Positions 8,688-18,130 of a stretch of DNA of 64,000 nt are shown piece by piece (position 1 is the stretch's first letter; each line of letters opens with the position of its first letter). The notes beneath the pieces are model-generated. The model saw nothing but the letters and a program-made list of their open reading frames with translations, searched no databases and was not told the DNA's origin. The DNA comes from Streptomyces sp. Ru72 (lineage in GTDB: Bacteria > Actinomycetota > Actinomycetes > Streptomycetales > Streptomycetaceae). The stretch lies in contig NZ_PQSR01000001.1 of NCBI RefSeq assembly GCF_002920635.1, positions 62,001 to 126,000 of the forward strand, written 5' to 3'. A program made the position numbers and the translations under genes.

Positions 8688-9590
8688 ATGAGTCTGCGTC
8701 TGAGCACCGTGATCCTGCCGTACGTCCGCTGGCACGAGGGCGGGCGTTCCGCCTGGGAGCGTGCGGAGCAGCTCGGGTTCCACACCGCGTTCACCTACGA
8801 CCACCTGTCGTGGCGGTCCTTTCGCGACGGCCCCTGGTTCGGAGCCGTACCGACGCTGACGGCCGCGGCCGCCGTCACCGACCGGCTGCGCCTCGGCACC
8901 CTGGTGACCTCGCCTAACTTCCGGCATCCGGTGACCCTCGCCAAGGAGCTGATCTCTCTGGACGACATATCCGGCGGCCGGATCACACTGGGCATCGGCG
9001 CGGGCGGCACCGGCTTCGACGCCACCGCGCTCGGCCAGGAGCCGTGGACGCCGCGCGAGCGGGCCGACCGGTTCGGCGAGTTCGTCCCGCTGCTCGACCG
9101 GCTGCTCACCGAGGACTCCGTCACCCACCAGGGAACGCACTACTCCGCGCACGAGGCGCGCAACATCCCGGGCTGCGTGCAGCGCCCCCGGCTGCCCTTC
9201 GCGGTCGCCGCGACCGGCCCGCGCGGCCTGAAGCTCGCCGCCCGCCACGGTCAGGCGTGGGTGACGACCGGCGACCCGAAGCTGTTCGAGACCGGCACCC
9301 CGGAGGAATCGCTGCGGGCTCTGCGCGCGCAGACCGAGAAGCTGGCCGACGCCTGCGCCGCGGTCGGCCGTGACGTCGCTGAGCTCGACAAGGTCCTGCT
9401 CACCGGCTTCACTCCGGATCGCGGCCGTCCGCTCCAGTCCCTGGACGCGTTCGTCGACTTCGCCGGCCGGCACGCGGAGCTGGGCTTCACCGACCTCGTG
9501 ATCCACTGGCCCATCCCCGACTCCGACTTCGCGGCGGACGAGAAGGTCTTCGAGCAGATCGCCCTGGAGGCCCCGGCGCAGCTGGGCTGA
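8688..9590 (+). CDS. Luciferase-like (F420/FMN-dependent) oxidoreductase
   Basis: A TIM-barrel oxidoreductase of the bacterial luciferase superfamily, 300 residues, probably using F420 or FMN. The N-terminus LSTVILPYVRW, the FTYDHLSW strand, and the DDISGGRITLGIGAGG segment with its conserved SGGR are diagnostic. The start at ATG 8688 sits 7 bp after TACGCT (8676-8681), which suggests a leaderless transcript. The open frame extends upstream to 8616 but lacks conserved sequence there. The substrate is not predictable, because this family includes many orphan redox enzymes in Streptomyces. Confidence 0.88.
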   Translation: MSLRLSTVILPYVRWHEGGRSAWERAEQLGFHTAFTYDHLSWRSFRDGPWFGAVPTLTAAAAVTDRLRLGTLVTSPNFRHPVTLAKELISLDDISGGRITLGIGAGGTGFDATALGQEPWTPRERADRFGEFVPLLDRLLTEDSVTHQGTHYSAHEARNIPGCVQRPRLPFAVAATGPRGLKLAARHGQAWVTTGDPKLFETGTPEESLRALRAQTEKLADACAAVGRDVAELDKVLLTGFTPDRGRPLQSLDAFVDFAGRHAELGFTDLVIHWPIPDSDFAADEKVFEQIALEAPAQLG

Positions 9591-9685
9591 ACATGACGCG
9601 ATGTGACGGCGCTGGTGAGCAGGGTCACCACTCAAGTGTGCGGGGTCTCGCACGGCCGTGCGGGCATATGCGCCAGAATGGGCCG

Positions 9686-10555
9686 GTGACCTCAGCGACC
9701 CGACAGTCCGAGACCCCGGCCTCCGCCCTCCAGCCCCGGCTGATCGCGACCGACCTCGACGGCACTCTGCTGCGCGACGACAAGTCGGTCTCCGAGCGGA
9801 CCGTCGCCGCGCTGGCCGCCGCCGAGGAGGCCGGCATCGAGGTGTTCTTCGTCACGGGCCGGCCCGCCCGCTGGATGGACGTGGTCAGCGACCACGTCCA
9901 CGGTCACGGACTGGCCATCTGCGGCAACGGCGCGGCCGTGGTCGACCTGCACGGCGGCCCCGGCGCCCACCGCTTCGTCAAGGTTCGCGAGCTGGCCCGG
10001 GACAACGCGCTCGACGCCGTACGACTGCTGCGGGACGCCGCACCCGGCACGGTGTACGCCGTCGAGCAGACGTACGGCTTCTACCAGGAGCCGACGTACC
10101 CGAAGCTGCACATGGAGATCCCGGACCTGCTCGCACCCGCCGAGGAGCTGCTGGCCCCGGACGCACCCGGCGCCCGTGAGCCGGTGCTCAAGATCCTCGC
10201 CTACCACCCGCAGCTGGACCCGGACGCCTTCCTCACCCTGGCCCGCCTCGCCGTCGGCGACCGCGCCACCATCACCCGGTCCAGCCCCAGCGCCCTGCTG
10301 GAGATCAGCGGCCCGGGCGTCTCCAAGGCGAGCACCCTCGCGCTGTGCTGCGCCGAGCGCGGCATCTCCCACGAGGAGGTCGTCGCCTTCGGTGACATGC
10401 CCAACGACGTGGAGATGCTCACCTGGGCGGGACAGTCCTACGCGATGGGCAACGCCCACCCGGACGTGATCGCCGCCGCGTCGGGGCGGACGGTCGCCAA
10501 CAACGACGACGGCGTTGCCGTGGTGATCGAGCGGATCCTCGCGGAGCGGTCGTAG
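9686..10555 (+). CDS. HAD-superfamily (Cof-type) phosphatase, second copy
   Basis: A 289-residue Cof-type HAD phosphatase. Motif I is [14 protein letters not shown], the second motif is FVTGRPAR, and the C-terminal metal site is [13 protein letters not shown]. It resembles the copy at 736-1572 in motif spacing and ends, so the two are paralogues flanking the ABC/EphD segment. The GTG at 9686 is preceded by CAGAAT seven bases upstream, compatible with leaderless initiation; ATG 9668 is an alternative. It is convergent with the M23 peptidase. Confidence 0.88.
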   Translation: MTSATRQSETPASALQPRLIATDLDGTLLRDDKSVSERTVAALAAAEEAGIEVFFVTGRPARWMDVVSDHVHGHGLAICGNGAAVVDLHGGPGAHRFVKVRELARDNALDAVRLLRDAAPGTVYAVEQTYGFYQEPTYPKLHMEIPDLLAPAEELLAPDAPGAREPVLKILAYHPQLDPDAFLTLARLAVGDRATITRSSPSALLEISGPGVSKASTLALCCAERGISHEEVVAFGDMPNDVEMLTWAGQSYAMGNAHPDVIAAASGRTVANNDDGVAVVIERILAERS

Positions 10556-10619
10556 GTCGCCCAGCGGTCGCCTATCGCCAGGACCGTCCATCGGGCGCCG
10601 ATCTCCTCGCGCACGGCTC

Positions 10620-11675
10620 TCAGAGTCGTACGCCCCGTGCCGTCAGCCACGGCACCGGATCGATGCCCGACCCCCATTCCGGAGTGACCCGGACCTCGAA
10701 GTGCAGGTGTGGTCCGGTCGAGTTGCCCGTCGTGCCCGACTGCGCGATCCACTGGCCCGTGGCCACCGGTTCTCCCTGGTCCACGGTGACGGCGGCGAGA
10801 TGGGCGTACTGGGTGAAGTAGCCGCCCGGGTGCTGGATCACGACCTCGATCCCGAAGGCGCCGCCGCACGCCACCCGCACGACCTTCCCGGCGCCGACGG
10901 CCCGCACCGGTGTCCCGATGGGAACCGCGAAGTCCTGGCCGGTGTGCCGGTGCGCCCAGTGGTCGCCTCCGCTGCCGAACGGAGCGGAAAGTCTGTACGA
11001 CTCCACCGGCGCCCCCCAGGCGCGGTGGGTACTCTGCCGCGGCCGGCCCAGATGGACGGCGCCCCGGCACGATCCCGTGGCGGCGGTCGCGTCGGCCTGC
11101 CTCTGCAGGACCTGCCGTGCCGCCTCGAGCTTCGCCTGAAGGGTCCGCCTTCTGTCCGCCAGTTCGGCTTTCCGCTTCTGCAGCAGCCGCGACTGCGCCG
11201 ACGCCTCGGCCAGATCTGCGGCGAGGCGGTCCTCCACCCTGTGGATACCGACGACAGCGTCCGCAGAGGCGCGGTCCCCGCGCGTGAGGGAGTGCTGACT
11301 TCGCATCAACTTCAGCGTGGTATCGGGGAGGAGCGTCTGTGGCACATAGGGGGGAGCGACGCTCTGGTGGTACTGGGCGCGCGCTATCAGGCCCGGGTCC
11401 TTGCGGAGGGCCGCGCCCAGCCGGCGCTGCCCTATGAGGAGTCTCTCGTCGCGCCGTGCTCGGGCGCGCTGCCTCTCGGCTTCCCGTAGCCCGGTCTCGT
11501 ACTGCCGCGCCACCACGGCGGCTTCGTCGTACAGGCGCGCCACCCGTATGGCGGCGGAGGAATCGGCGCCGTCGCCCACCGGCGCGCTCCCGGCCACGGC
11601 GGACCAGCCCGGAAGCGTCGTGAACGCGGACAGCACGACCGAAACGAGCAAGGCTTGCCGAGGGGATGAATGCAT
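10620..11675 (-). CDS. Secreted M23-family peptidoglycan endopeptidase
   Basis: A predicted exported cell-wall hydrolase of 351 residues. Residues 1-30 form a Sec-type signal sequence (QALLVSVVLSAFTTL, then AVAGSA). A coiled-coil-rich region from about 45 to 200 (REAERQRARARRDER and RKAELADRRRTLQAKLEA) is typical of EnvC/NlpD-like regulators. The C-terminal LytM domain has the zinc ligands in HRHTGQDFAVP and GPHLHFEVR. Both are intact, so it should be catalytically active. It follows cydCD in the same direction with a 91-bp gap, but its role is probably independent of it. Confidence 0.9.
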   Translation of the reverse strand: MHSSPRQALLVSVVLSAFTTLPGWSAVAGSAPVGDGADSSAAIRVARLYDEAAVVARQYETGLREAERQRARARRDERLLIGQRRLGAALRKDPGLIARAQYHQSVAPPYVPQTLLPDTTLKLMRSQHSLTRGDRASADAVVGIHRVEDRLAADLAEASAQSRLLQKRKAELADRRRTLQAKLEAARQVLQRQADATAATGSCRGAVHLGRPRQSTHRAWGAPVESYRLSAPFGSGGDHWAHRHTGQDFAVPIGTPVRAVGAGKVVRVACGGAFGIEVVIQHPGGYFTQYAHLAAVTVDQGEPVATGQWIAQSGTTGNSTGPHLHFEVRVTPEWGSGIDPVPWLTARGVRL

Positions 11676-11766
11676 GTCAACGATCGTGGCCCGTGTCGCG
11701 GGCCCAGTCCTGTTGACGTCCTACGGCTGGAGGAACGGGCGGCCACGAATGGCCCAGCCGCATCCC

Positions 11767-14700
11767 TCATCCGGCTCCCAGCAGGTCCCCCCGGGCCTCC
11801 CGCTCCAGCATCTCCCGCAACGGCCCCTCCACCGCCGCCAGCTCGGCATGGCCACCCCGCTGGACCACCCGGCCCTCCGCGAGGACGATCACCTCGTCGA
11901 CCCCCTCGAGTCCGGCCAGCCGGTGGGTGATCAGCAGGGTGGTACGGCCCTCGGTGGCGACGAGCAGGTCGGCGACGAGCGCGTCCGCCGTCGGCAGGTC
12001 GAGGTGTTCCGCGGGCTCGTCGAGGATCAGGACGGGGAAGTCGGCGAGCAGGGCGCGGGCCAGGGCCAGCCGTTGCCGCTGACCACCGGACAACCGGGCG
12101 CCGTGCTCGCCGATCAGGGTGTCCATGCCGTCGGGCAGCCCCTCCGCCCAGTCGAGGAGCCGGGCCCGTGCGAGCGCGTCCCGCAGTTCCGCCTCGCTCG
12201 CGTCCTTCCGCGCGAGCAGCAGGTTCTCCCGCACCGAGCTGTCGAAGAGGTGGGCGTCCTGCGCGCAGAGTCCGACCAGGCGCCGCACGTCGTCGCCGTC
12301 GAGCGCGTCGGCGTCCGTGCCGCCCAGCGTGTACGAGCCGGCGGCCGCGTCCAGGAACCGCAGCAGGACCTGCGCCAGTGTCGTCTTGCCCGCGCCCGAG
12401 GGGCCGACCACGGCGACCCGGCGGCCTTGTTCGAGGGTGAGGTCGAAGCCGCTGAGCGCGTCCCGGCGCTGCCCGTCGTACCGGGCCGTGAGCCCCTCCA
12501 GCACGAGCGGGAAGGGCGACGAGGGAGCCTGCTGCGGCTGCTCGGGTTGCCGCACGGGCTCCGGGGCGTCCAGCACCTCGTGGACGCGCTCGGCGCTCCG
12601 GCGCACCCGCTGGCGGTGCTGCACGGCGAGCGGCAGCCCCAGGACCGCCTCGAACGCGGCCAAGGGCGTGAGCACCACGACCGCCATGAGCACCCCGCCG
12701 AGCCGTCCCTCGGCGACGGCCTGTGCTCCCACGAGGGCGGAGGCCGCGACGGTCAGCCCGGTGACCAGCGCGGTGAGCCCGTCGCCGATCGCGGTCGCGG
12801 TGGCGGCGCGGGAGGCGATGCCGGTCAGTACGGCGTCGGCCTGCCGCGTCTGGGCGGTCCGCGCCGGAAGCACACCGGCGACCGTCAACTCGTCCGTTCC
12901 GGTCAGCAGTTCGGTCACCCGGGTCGCCAGTACACCCCGGGCGGGCGCCAGCCTCCGTTCCGCCCGGCGCGCCACGGCCCCCGTCACCAAGGGCACACCC
13001 ACCCCGGCCGCGAGGAGCCCGACGGCGAGGACGGCACCGGCGTCGGGCAGCAGCCAGGCGGTGAAGCACACGGAACCGGCCGACACGACGAACGCGGCCC
13101 CTGCGGGCAGCAGCCAGCGCAGCCAGTAGTCCTGAAGCGCGTCCACATCGGCGACCAGCCGGGACAGCAGGTCGCCCCGCCGGGTCGTGCGCAGCCCCGC
13201 CGGAGCCAGCCGCTCAAGGCGCCGATACACGGCGACGCGGGTGTCGGCCAGCATGCGCAGGACGGCATCGTGGGACACCAGCCGTTCCGCATACCGGAAC
13301 ACGGCCCGTCCGATCCCGAACGTCCGCGTGGCCGTCACGGCCACCATCAGATACAGCACCTGCGGCTGCTGGGAGGCCCGCGAGATCAACCAACCCGAGG
13401 TGGCCATCAGCCCCACCGCACTGCCGAGCGCGAGACTCCCGAGCACCAGGGCGAGGACGAGCCGCCCACGACAGGGTCCGGCCATGGCGCGGACGCGGCC
13501 CAGCACGCCACCACCCCTGACCGGAGGCGGGACGTGGGCCGGCTCGCCTCGGGCGGCAGGCGTGCTCACCGGCTCCCGGCGGCGCAGCGACTCGAGGCCG
13601 GCCTGCGCGATGAGGCCCGACGTGACGTGGTGCTCCGCCTCCAGCCGCACCACTCGGTCCGCCAGCCGGAGCAGTGCCGGCCGGTGCACCACCAGAAGGA
13701 CCGTCCGGCCGACGGTGAGACGGCGCACCGCTTCCACGATCTCTGCCTCGGTCGCCCCGTCCAGGGACGCTGTCGGCTCGTCCAGCAGCAGCACCGGCCG
13801 GTCGGCGAGGAACGCCCGCGCCAGGGCGAGCCGTTGCCGCTGCCCGGCGGAGAGGCCCGCTCCGTCCTCGCCGAGCACCGTGCGGATCCCCTCGGGCAGC
13901 GCGTCCACGAACGGAAGTGCCCCGGCGTCGGCCAGCGCCCTCCGTACCGCCGTGTCGTGCGCATCCGGTCGCGCCAGCCGTACGTTGTCGGCGATCGTGC
14001 CCGCGTACAGATGGGGACGCTGGGGCACCCAGGCGATCCGTGAGCGCCACTCCTCCAGATCGGCCGAGGCGAGATCGGCTCCCCCGACCCGTACGCACCC
14101 CTCGGTGGGCGGCACGAATCCGAGCAGGACGCTGAGCAGGGTCGACTTGCCCGCTCCGCTCGGTCCGACGAGGGCCACCGTTTCACCGGGCGCGACCGTG
14201 AGCGACACGTCGGACACCGCGGCGGACGACCGTCCGGGATAGCGGACGGTCACCTCTTCGAAGACGATCGGCCCGTTTGGGACGCGCCGCGCACCGGAAA
14301 CCGGTACCGGATTCTCCAGCACCGCGAAGATCTCCTCGGCCGCGGAAAGCCCCTCCGCGGCCGCGTGATACTGCGTCCCCACCTGCCGCAACGGCAGATA
14401 CGCCTCTGGGGCCAGCACCAGGATGACCAGCCCGATGTACAGGTCCATGTCGCCGTGGACGAGCCGCATACCGATCTCGACGGCGACGAGCGCGACCGAG
14501 ATCGTGGCCAGGAGCTCCAGCGCGAAGGACGACAGGAAGGCGATGCGCAGCGTCCGCATGGTCGCCTGCCGGTACTCGCCGGTGATCCGCTTGATCGACT
14601 CGGCCTGGGCCTTGGCCCGGCCGAACACCTTGAGCGTCGGCAGTCCGGCGACCACGTCGAGGAAGTGCCCGGACAGCCGTGACAGCAACCGCCACTGACG

Positions 14701-15270
14701 GTCCATCTGGGATTGTGTCGCCCAGCCGATCAACATCATGAAGAGGGGAATCAGGGGCAGCGTGCCGGCGATGATCGCCGCCGACATCCAGTCCTCGGTG
14801 ACGATCCGCGCCAGCACCGCCACCGGCACCACCACCGCGAGCCCCAACTGCGGCAGATAGCGCGAGAAGTAGTCGTCGAGGACGTCGATTCCCCGCGTGG
14901 CCAGAGCGACCAGCGAACCGGTCTGCTGCCCGCTGAGCCACCCGGGACCGAGCGCCCCGGCTCGCTCCAGCAGCCTCGCCCGCAGTTCCGACTTCACCGC
15001 CGCGCTCGCGCGGTGGGCGGAGAGTTCGGTGAGCCAGGACACCAGGGCCCGTCCGACCGCCACGCCCACCAGAAGAAACAGAGGGGTGCGAAGTTCGGTG
15101 ATCGAGTGGTGGTGCTGGAAGGCGCCCACCACCACCTCGGCGATCAGCATCGCCTGAGCGATGACCAGGGCCGCGCCGATGGCCCCCAGGCCGATGACCG
15201 CGCCGAGGAAGAAGCGTGTGGCCCGCGCGTAACGGAGCAGTCGTGGATCGATCGGTTTCACGTGAAACAT
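11767..15270 (-). CDS. cydCD: Fused heterodimeric ABC exporter CydDC for cytochrome bd assembly
   Basis: A single 1167-residue polypeptide joining two ABC half-transporters that export glutathione- or cysteine-type thiols needed for cytochrome bd maturation. The first half (about 1-550) has six membrane spans, Walker A GPSGAGKSTLLSVLLGF and signature LSAGQRQRLALARAF. The second half (about 600-1150) has GPSGAGKTTLAQVLLRF and LSGGQRQRLALARALL. Both ATPase sites look intact. The fused form is usual in actinomycetes. I chose ATG 15270 (MFHVKPIDPRLLRYAR). An ATG at 15318 would add a stretch encoded by a parS palindrome, and the GTG two codons further in (VKPIDP) is also possible. It is the third gene of the cyd operon. 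Confidence 0.9.
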   Translation of the reverse strand: MFHVKPIDPRLLRYARATRFFLGAVIGLGAIGAALVIAQAMLIAEVVVGAFQHHHSITELRTPLFLLVGVAVGRALVSWLTELSAHRASAAVKSELRARLLERAGALGPGWLSGQQTGSLVALATRGIDVLDDYFSRYLPQLGLAVVVPVAVLARIVTEDWMSAAIIAGTLPLIPLFMMLIGWATQSQMDRQWRLLSRLSGHFLDVVAGLPTLKVFGRAKAQAESIKRITGEYRQATMRTLRIAFLSSFALELLATISVALVAVEIGMRLVHGDMDLYIGLVILVLAPEAYLPLRQVGTQYHAAAEGLSAAEEIFAVLENPVPVSGARRVPNGPIVFEEVTVRYPGRSSAAVSDVSLTVAPGETVALVGPSGAGKSTLLSVLLGFVPPTEGCVRVGGADLASADLEEWRSRIAWVPQRPHLYAGTIADNVRLARPDAHDTAVRRALADAGALPFVDALPEGIRTVLGEDGAGLSAGQRQRLALARAFLADRPVLLLDEPTASLDGATEAEIVEAVRRLTVGRTVLLVVHRPALLRLADRVVRLEAEHHVTSGLIAQAGLESLRRREPVSTPAARGEPAHVPPPVRGGGVLGRVRAMAGPCRGRLVLALVLGSLALGSAVGLMATSGWLISRASQQPQVLYLMVAVTATRTFGIGRAVFRYAERLVSHDAVLRMLADTRVAVYRRLERLAPAGLRTTRRGDLLSRLVADVDALQDYWLRWLLPAGAAFVVSAGSVCFTAWLLPDAGAVLAVGLLAAGVGVPLVTGAVARRAERRLAPARGVLATRVTELLTGTDELTVAGVLPARTAQTRQADAVLTGIASRAATATAIGDGLTALVTGLTVAASALVGAQAVAEGRLGGVLMAVVVLTPLAAFEAVLGLPLAVQHRQRVRRSAERVHEVLDAPEPVRQPEQPQQAPSSPFPLVLEGLTARYDGQRRDALSGFDLTLEQGRRVAVVGPSGAGKTTLAQVLLRFLDAAAGSYTLGGTDADALDGDDVRRLVGLCAQDAHLFDSSVRENLLLARKDASEAELRDALARARLLDWAEGLPDGMDTLIGEHGARLSGGQRQRLALARALLADFPVLILDEPAEHLDLPTADALVADLLVATEGRTTLLITHRLAGLEGVDEVIVLAEGRVVQRGGHAELAAVEGPLREMLEREARGDLLGAG
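15255..15268. other. parS site (exact)
   Basis: GTTTCACGTGAAAC, the Streptomyces ParB-binding consensus. It overlaps the first codons of cydCD, where it is read as FHVK. It is one of a pair, with the next site beginning 38 bp downstream. Confidence 0.92.
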
Positions 15271-15292
15271 GCCCTTCGGCCTGGGGCGGGAT

Positions 15293-15306
15293 GTTTCACG
15301 TGAAAC
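15293..15306. other. parS site (exact)
   Basis: GTTTCACGTGAAAC in the short gap between cydB and cydCD, immediately upstream of the chosen cydCD start. In the extended cydCD frame it reads VSRET. Confidence 0.92.
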
Positions 15307-15323
15307 ACCCCGTCCCATCAGAT

Positions 15324-16343
15324 TCAGTGCACGGCACCGACGGAGGTGTCAGCCGCGATGTGCTGGGTGCCGATGCGCTTGCGGAACACCCAGTAGGTCC
15401 AGCCCTGATAGAGAAGGACGATCGGCGTGGCGATCCCGGCGCACCAGGTCATGATCTTCAGGGTGTAGGGGCTCGACGAGGCGTTTGTCACCGTCAGGCT
15501 CCAGTCCCCGTTGAGCGTGGACGGCATGACATTCGGGAACAGCGTCAGGAACAACATGGTGACCGCGGCCACGATGGTGACGCCGGAGAACGCGAACGAC
15601 CATCCCTCGCGCCCTGCCTGGTTGGCCACGAGCGCCGCGACGAGCGCGGCCACCGCCACGACCAGGGCGACGAGGCTCTTGCCGTCCCCTCGGTCGATCT
15701 GAGCCCAGGCGAGGAAGAGAAGTGCCAGCCCGGCGGTCACCAACCCGACGCCCAGGGCCAGCTTCCGCGCCCGCTGCCGGATGTCCCCGACGGTCTTCAG
15801 TGCGGTGAACACCGTCCCGTGGAAGGTGAACAGGGCCAGCGTGACCAGGCCGCCGAGGAGCGCGAACGGATTGAGCAGATCCCAGACGGTGCCCACGTAC
15901 TCCAGGTGCTGGTCGATCTTCACACCCCGCACGATGTTGGCGAAGGCCACACCCCACAGGAACGCCGGGATCAGCGAGGTCCAGAAGATCGCGTTCTCCC
16001 AGTTCCGCTGCCAGTTCTCCTCGGGCCGCTTCGCCCGGTACTCGAAGGCGACACCGCGCACGATCAGACAGACCAGGATGACCAGCAGCGGCAGATAGAA
16101 GCCGGAGAAGAGCGTGGCGTACCAGTCGGGGAAGGCGGCGAACGTGGCGCCGCCCGCGCTGAGCAGCCATACCTCGTTGCCGTCCCAGACCGGACCAATC
16201 GTGTTGATCAGTACCCGCCGCTCGGGGCGGTTGCGGGCCAGCAGCTTGGTGAGGATGCCGACTCCGAAGTCGAAGCCCTCCAGGAAGAAGTAGCCGATCC
16301 AGAGGACCGCGATGAGGACGAACCAGACGTCGTGAAGTTGCAT
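15324..16343 (-). CDS. cydB: Cytochrome bd quinol oxidase subunit II
   Basis: Membrane subunit of the high-affinity terminal oxidase that reduces oxygen with quinol without proton pumping. It has 339 residues, about eight to nine membrane spans, and the conserved N-terminus LHDVWFVLIAVLWIGYFFLE with EGFDFGVG. Family motifs NTIGPVWDGNEVWLL and EYRAKRPEE are present. The ATG at 16343 has a GAGGGAG sequence upstream and lies 20 bp after the cydA stop, so the genes form an operon. The length is normal for actinobacterial CydB. Confidence 0.97.
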   Translation of the reverse strand: MQLHDVWFVLIAVLWIGYFFLEGFDFGVGILTKLLARNRPERRVLINTIGPVWDGNEVWLLSAGGATFAAFPDWYATLFSGFYLPLLVILVCLIVRGVAFEYRAKRPEENWQRNWENAIFWTSLIPAFLWGVAFANIVRGVKIDQHLEYVGTVWDLLNPFALLGGLVTLALFTFHGTVFTALKTVGDIRQRARKLALGVGLVTAGLALLFLAWAQIDRGDGKSLVALVVAVAALVAALVANQAGREGWSFAFSGVTIVAAVTMLFLTLFPNVMPSTLNGDWSLTVTNASSSPYTLKIMTWCAGIATPIVLLYQGWTYWVFRKRIGTQHIAADTSVGAVH

Positions 16344-16363
16344 GGTGTGAGCGCTCCCTCGGC

Positions 16364-17872
16364 CTAGTACGAGAAGGCCATCGGCTTGTCGGCGTCCCTT
16401 GAGTCGCCGCCGAGCCTGGTGGGCGGGTTGAGATCGGACTCGGTGAGCTCGGGCGGTCCGGCCTTGACGTACTTCGTCAGCAGCTTCACCTCGACGACGG
16501 CGAGGATCGCGTAGAGCACGGTGAACACGGTCATCGACGTGATGACCTCGCCCTGCGATACACCGGGGGAGACGGCGTCACGGGTGCGCAGCACGCCGTA
16601 GACGACCCATGGCTGACGGCCCATCTCGGTGAAGATCCAGCCCCAGGAGTTGGCGATGAGCGGGAAGGCGAGCGTCCAGATCGCGATGCGCCAGTACCAG
16701 GTGGTGAGCGTCGGGCCGAGCGGCTTGTTCCTGAACAGGACCAGATGCGGCACCTCGTCCTCACCGACCCGCAGATGCTGCGGCAGCAGGAACTTCTTGC
16801 GGGTCAGCCAGAGCCCGGCCAGGCCGATGGCGAAGGACGCCATGCCGAAGCCGATCATCCAGCGGAAGCCCCAGAAGGTGACGGGAATGATCGGGCGGTA
16901 GTCGCCGGGGCCGTACTTCTGCTCTTCGGCCTTGTTGGTGTCGTTGATGCCGGGGACGTACGAGGTGAAGTCGTCGTCGGCCAGGAAGGACAGCAGGCCG
17001 GGAACGGACAGTTCGACCGAGTTGTGTCCCTTGCTGACGTCGCCGTAGGCGAAGATCGAGAAAGGTGCCGAGTTCTGACCGTCCCACAGGGCCTCGGCGG
17101 CGGCCATCTTCATCGGCTGCTGCTTGAACATGACCTTGCCGAGGACGTCGCCGCTGACCGCGGTGAGCAGGCCGGCGATGACGACGGTGACCAGTCCGAG
17201 CCGCAGCGAGCTCTTCATCACGGGGATGTGCTTCTTGCGGAGCAGGTGGTAGGCCGCGATGCCGACCATGAACGCGCCGCCGGTGAGGAAGGACGCGGAC
17301 AGGGTGTGGAAGACCTGGGCGAGCGCGGTGTTCTGGGTCAGGACGTGCCAGAAGTCGGTGAGTTCGGCCCGGCCCTTCGCCTTGTTGATCCGGTAGCCGA
17401 CGGGGTGTTGCATCCAGGAGTTGGCCGCGAGGATGAAGTACGCCGACAGGATCGTGCCGATGGAGACCATCCATATGCAGGCCAGGTGGAGCTTCTTCGG
17501 CAGTTTGTCCCAACCGAAGATCCACAGCCCGATGAAGGTGGACTCGAAGAAGAAGGCGATGAGGGCCTCGAACGCGAGCGGGGCACCGAAGACGTCGCCC
17601 ACGAAGCGGGAGTAGGCGGACCAGTTCATGCCGAACTGGAACTCCTGGACGATGCCGGTCACGACACCCATCGCGATGTTGATCAGGAAGAGCTTGCCCC
17701 AGAACTTCGTCGCCCTGAGGTGCCTCTCCTTCTCCGTCCGTACCCACGCGGTCTGCAGGCCGGCCGTCAGCGCGGCGAGAGAGATGGTGAGCGGGACGAA
17801 CAGGAAGTGGTAGACGGTGGTGATGCCGAACTGCCATCGCGCCAGGGTCTCCGGCGCCAAAGCTATGTCCAC
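16364..17872 (-). CDS. cydA: Cytochrome bd quinol oxidase subunit I
   Basis: Haem-bearing subunit of cytochrome bd, 502 residues, in the cell membrane. The N-terminus ARWQFGITTVYHFLFVP carries the His that ligands haem b595. Further landmarks are EFQFGMNWSAYSRFVGD, FFFESTFIGLWIFGWD and the GRQPWVVYGVLRT loop. The Q-loop is short, as in Gram-positive enzymes. The GTG at 17872 has a strong AAGGAGAAGG ribosome-binding site. A Rex operator lies 83 bp upstream, so the operon should be derepressed when the NADH/NAD ratio rises under low oxygen. Confidence 0.97.
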   Translation of the reverse strand: MDIALAPETLARWQFGITTVYHFLFVPLTISLAALTAGLQTAWVRTEKERHLRATKFWGKLFLINIAMGVVTGIVQEFQFGMNWSAYSRFVGDVFGAPLAFEALIAFFFESTFIGLWIFGWDKLPKKLHLACIWMVSIGTILSAYFILAANSWMQHPVGYRINKAKGRAELTDFWHVLTQNTALAQVFHTLSASFLTGGAFMVGIAAYHLLRKKHIPVMKSSLRLGLVTVVIAGLLTAVSGDVLGKVMFKQQPMKMAAAEALWDGQNSAPFSIFAYGDVSKGHNSVELSVPGLLSFLADDDFTSYVPGINDTNKAEEQKYGPGDYRPIIPVTFWGFRWMIGFGMASFAIGLAGLWLTRKKFLLPQHLRVGEDEVPHLVLFRNKPLGPTLTTWYWRIAIWTLAFPLIANSWGWIFTEMGRQPWVVYGVLRTRDAVSPGVSQGEVITSMTVFTVLYAILAVVEVKLLTKYVKAGPPELTESDLNPPTRLGGDSRDADKPMAFSY

Positions 17873-17954
17873 GTCGTCCTTCTCCTTACGTCGCCACGGT
17901 CACGCGGCAGTTTGCCCGGTGTGCCCCACTCATCGCGGGAACAATCGGGCCCGC

Positions 17955-17972
17955 TTGTGAACGCGTTCACAT
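17955..17972 (-). promoter_or_regulatory. Rex operator (ROP) of the cyd operon
   Basis: TTGTGAACGCGTTCACAT is an almost perfect match to the Rex operator described for Streptomyces (TGTGAAC-n-TTCACA type). A further half site, TTCACAAG, follows directly at 17972-17979. It lies upstream of cydA. The remaining 17873-18130 interval holds nothing else I can recognise. Confidence 0.88.
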
Positions 17973-18130
17973 TCACAAGCAATTATGGCGCATGGCAGTC
18001 GCAAGCCGGAGGGGTGGGGGGTCCTAAGGCGGGCCTGTTCGGCATCTGGCACAATCCCGCCCCGGCCCGGGCCCCACGCCACTCGCGCGGGACCCGGGAG
18101 GACTCCACTGGGCTGGTCCGAAGGCCGGGC

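Noticed and set aside
11401..14043. An 880-codon plus-strand frame opposite the M23 peptidase and cydCD
   Set aside because: Both ATPase motifs of CydCD lie on the other strand. The plus frame is Arg/Gln/Gly-rich without any domain.
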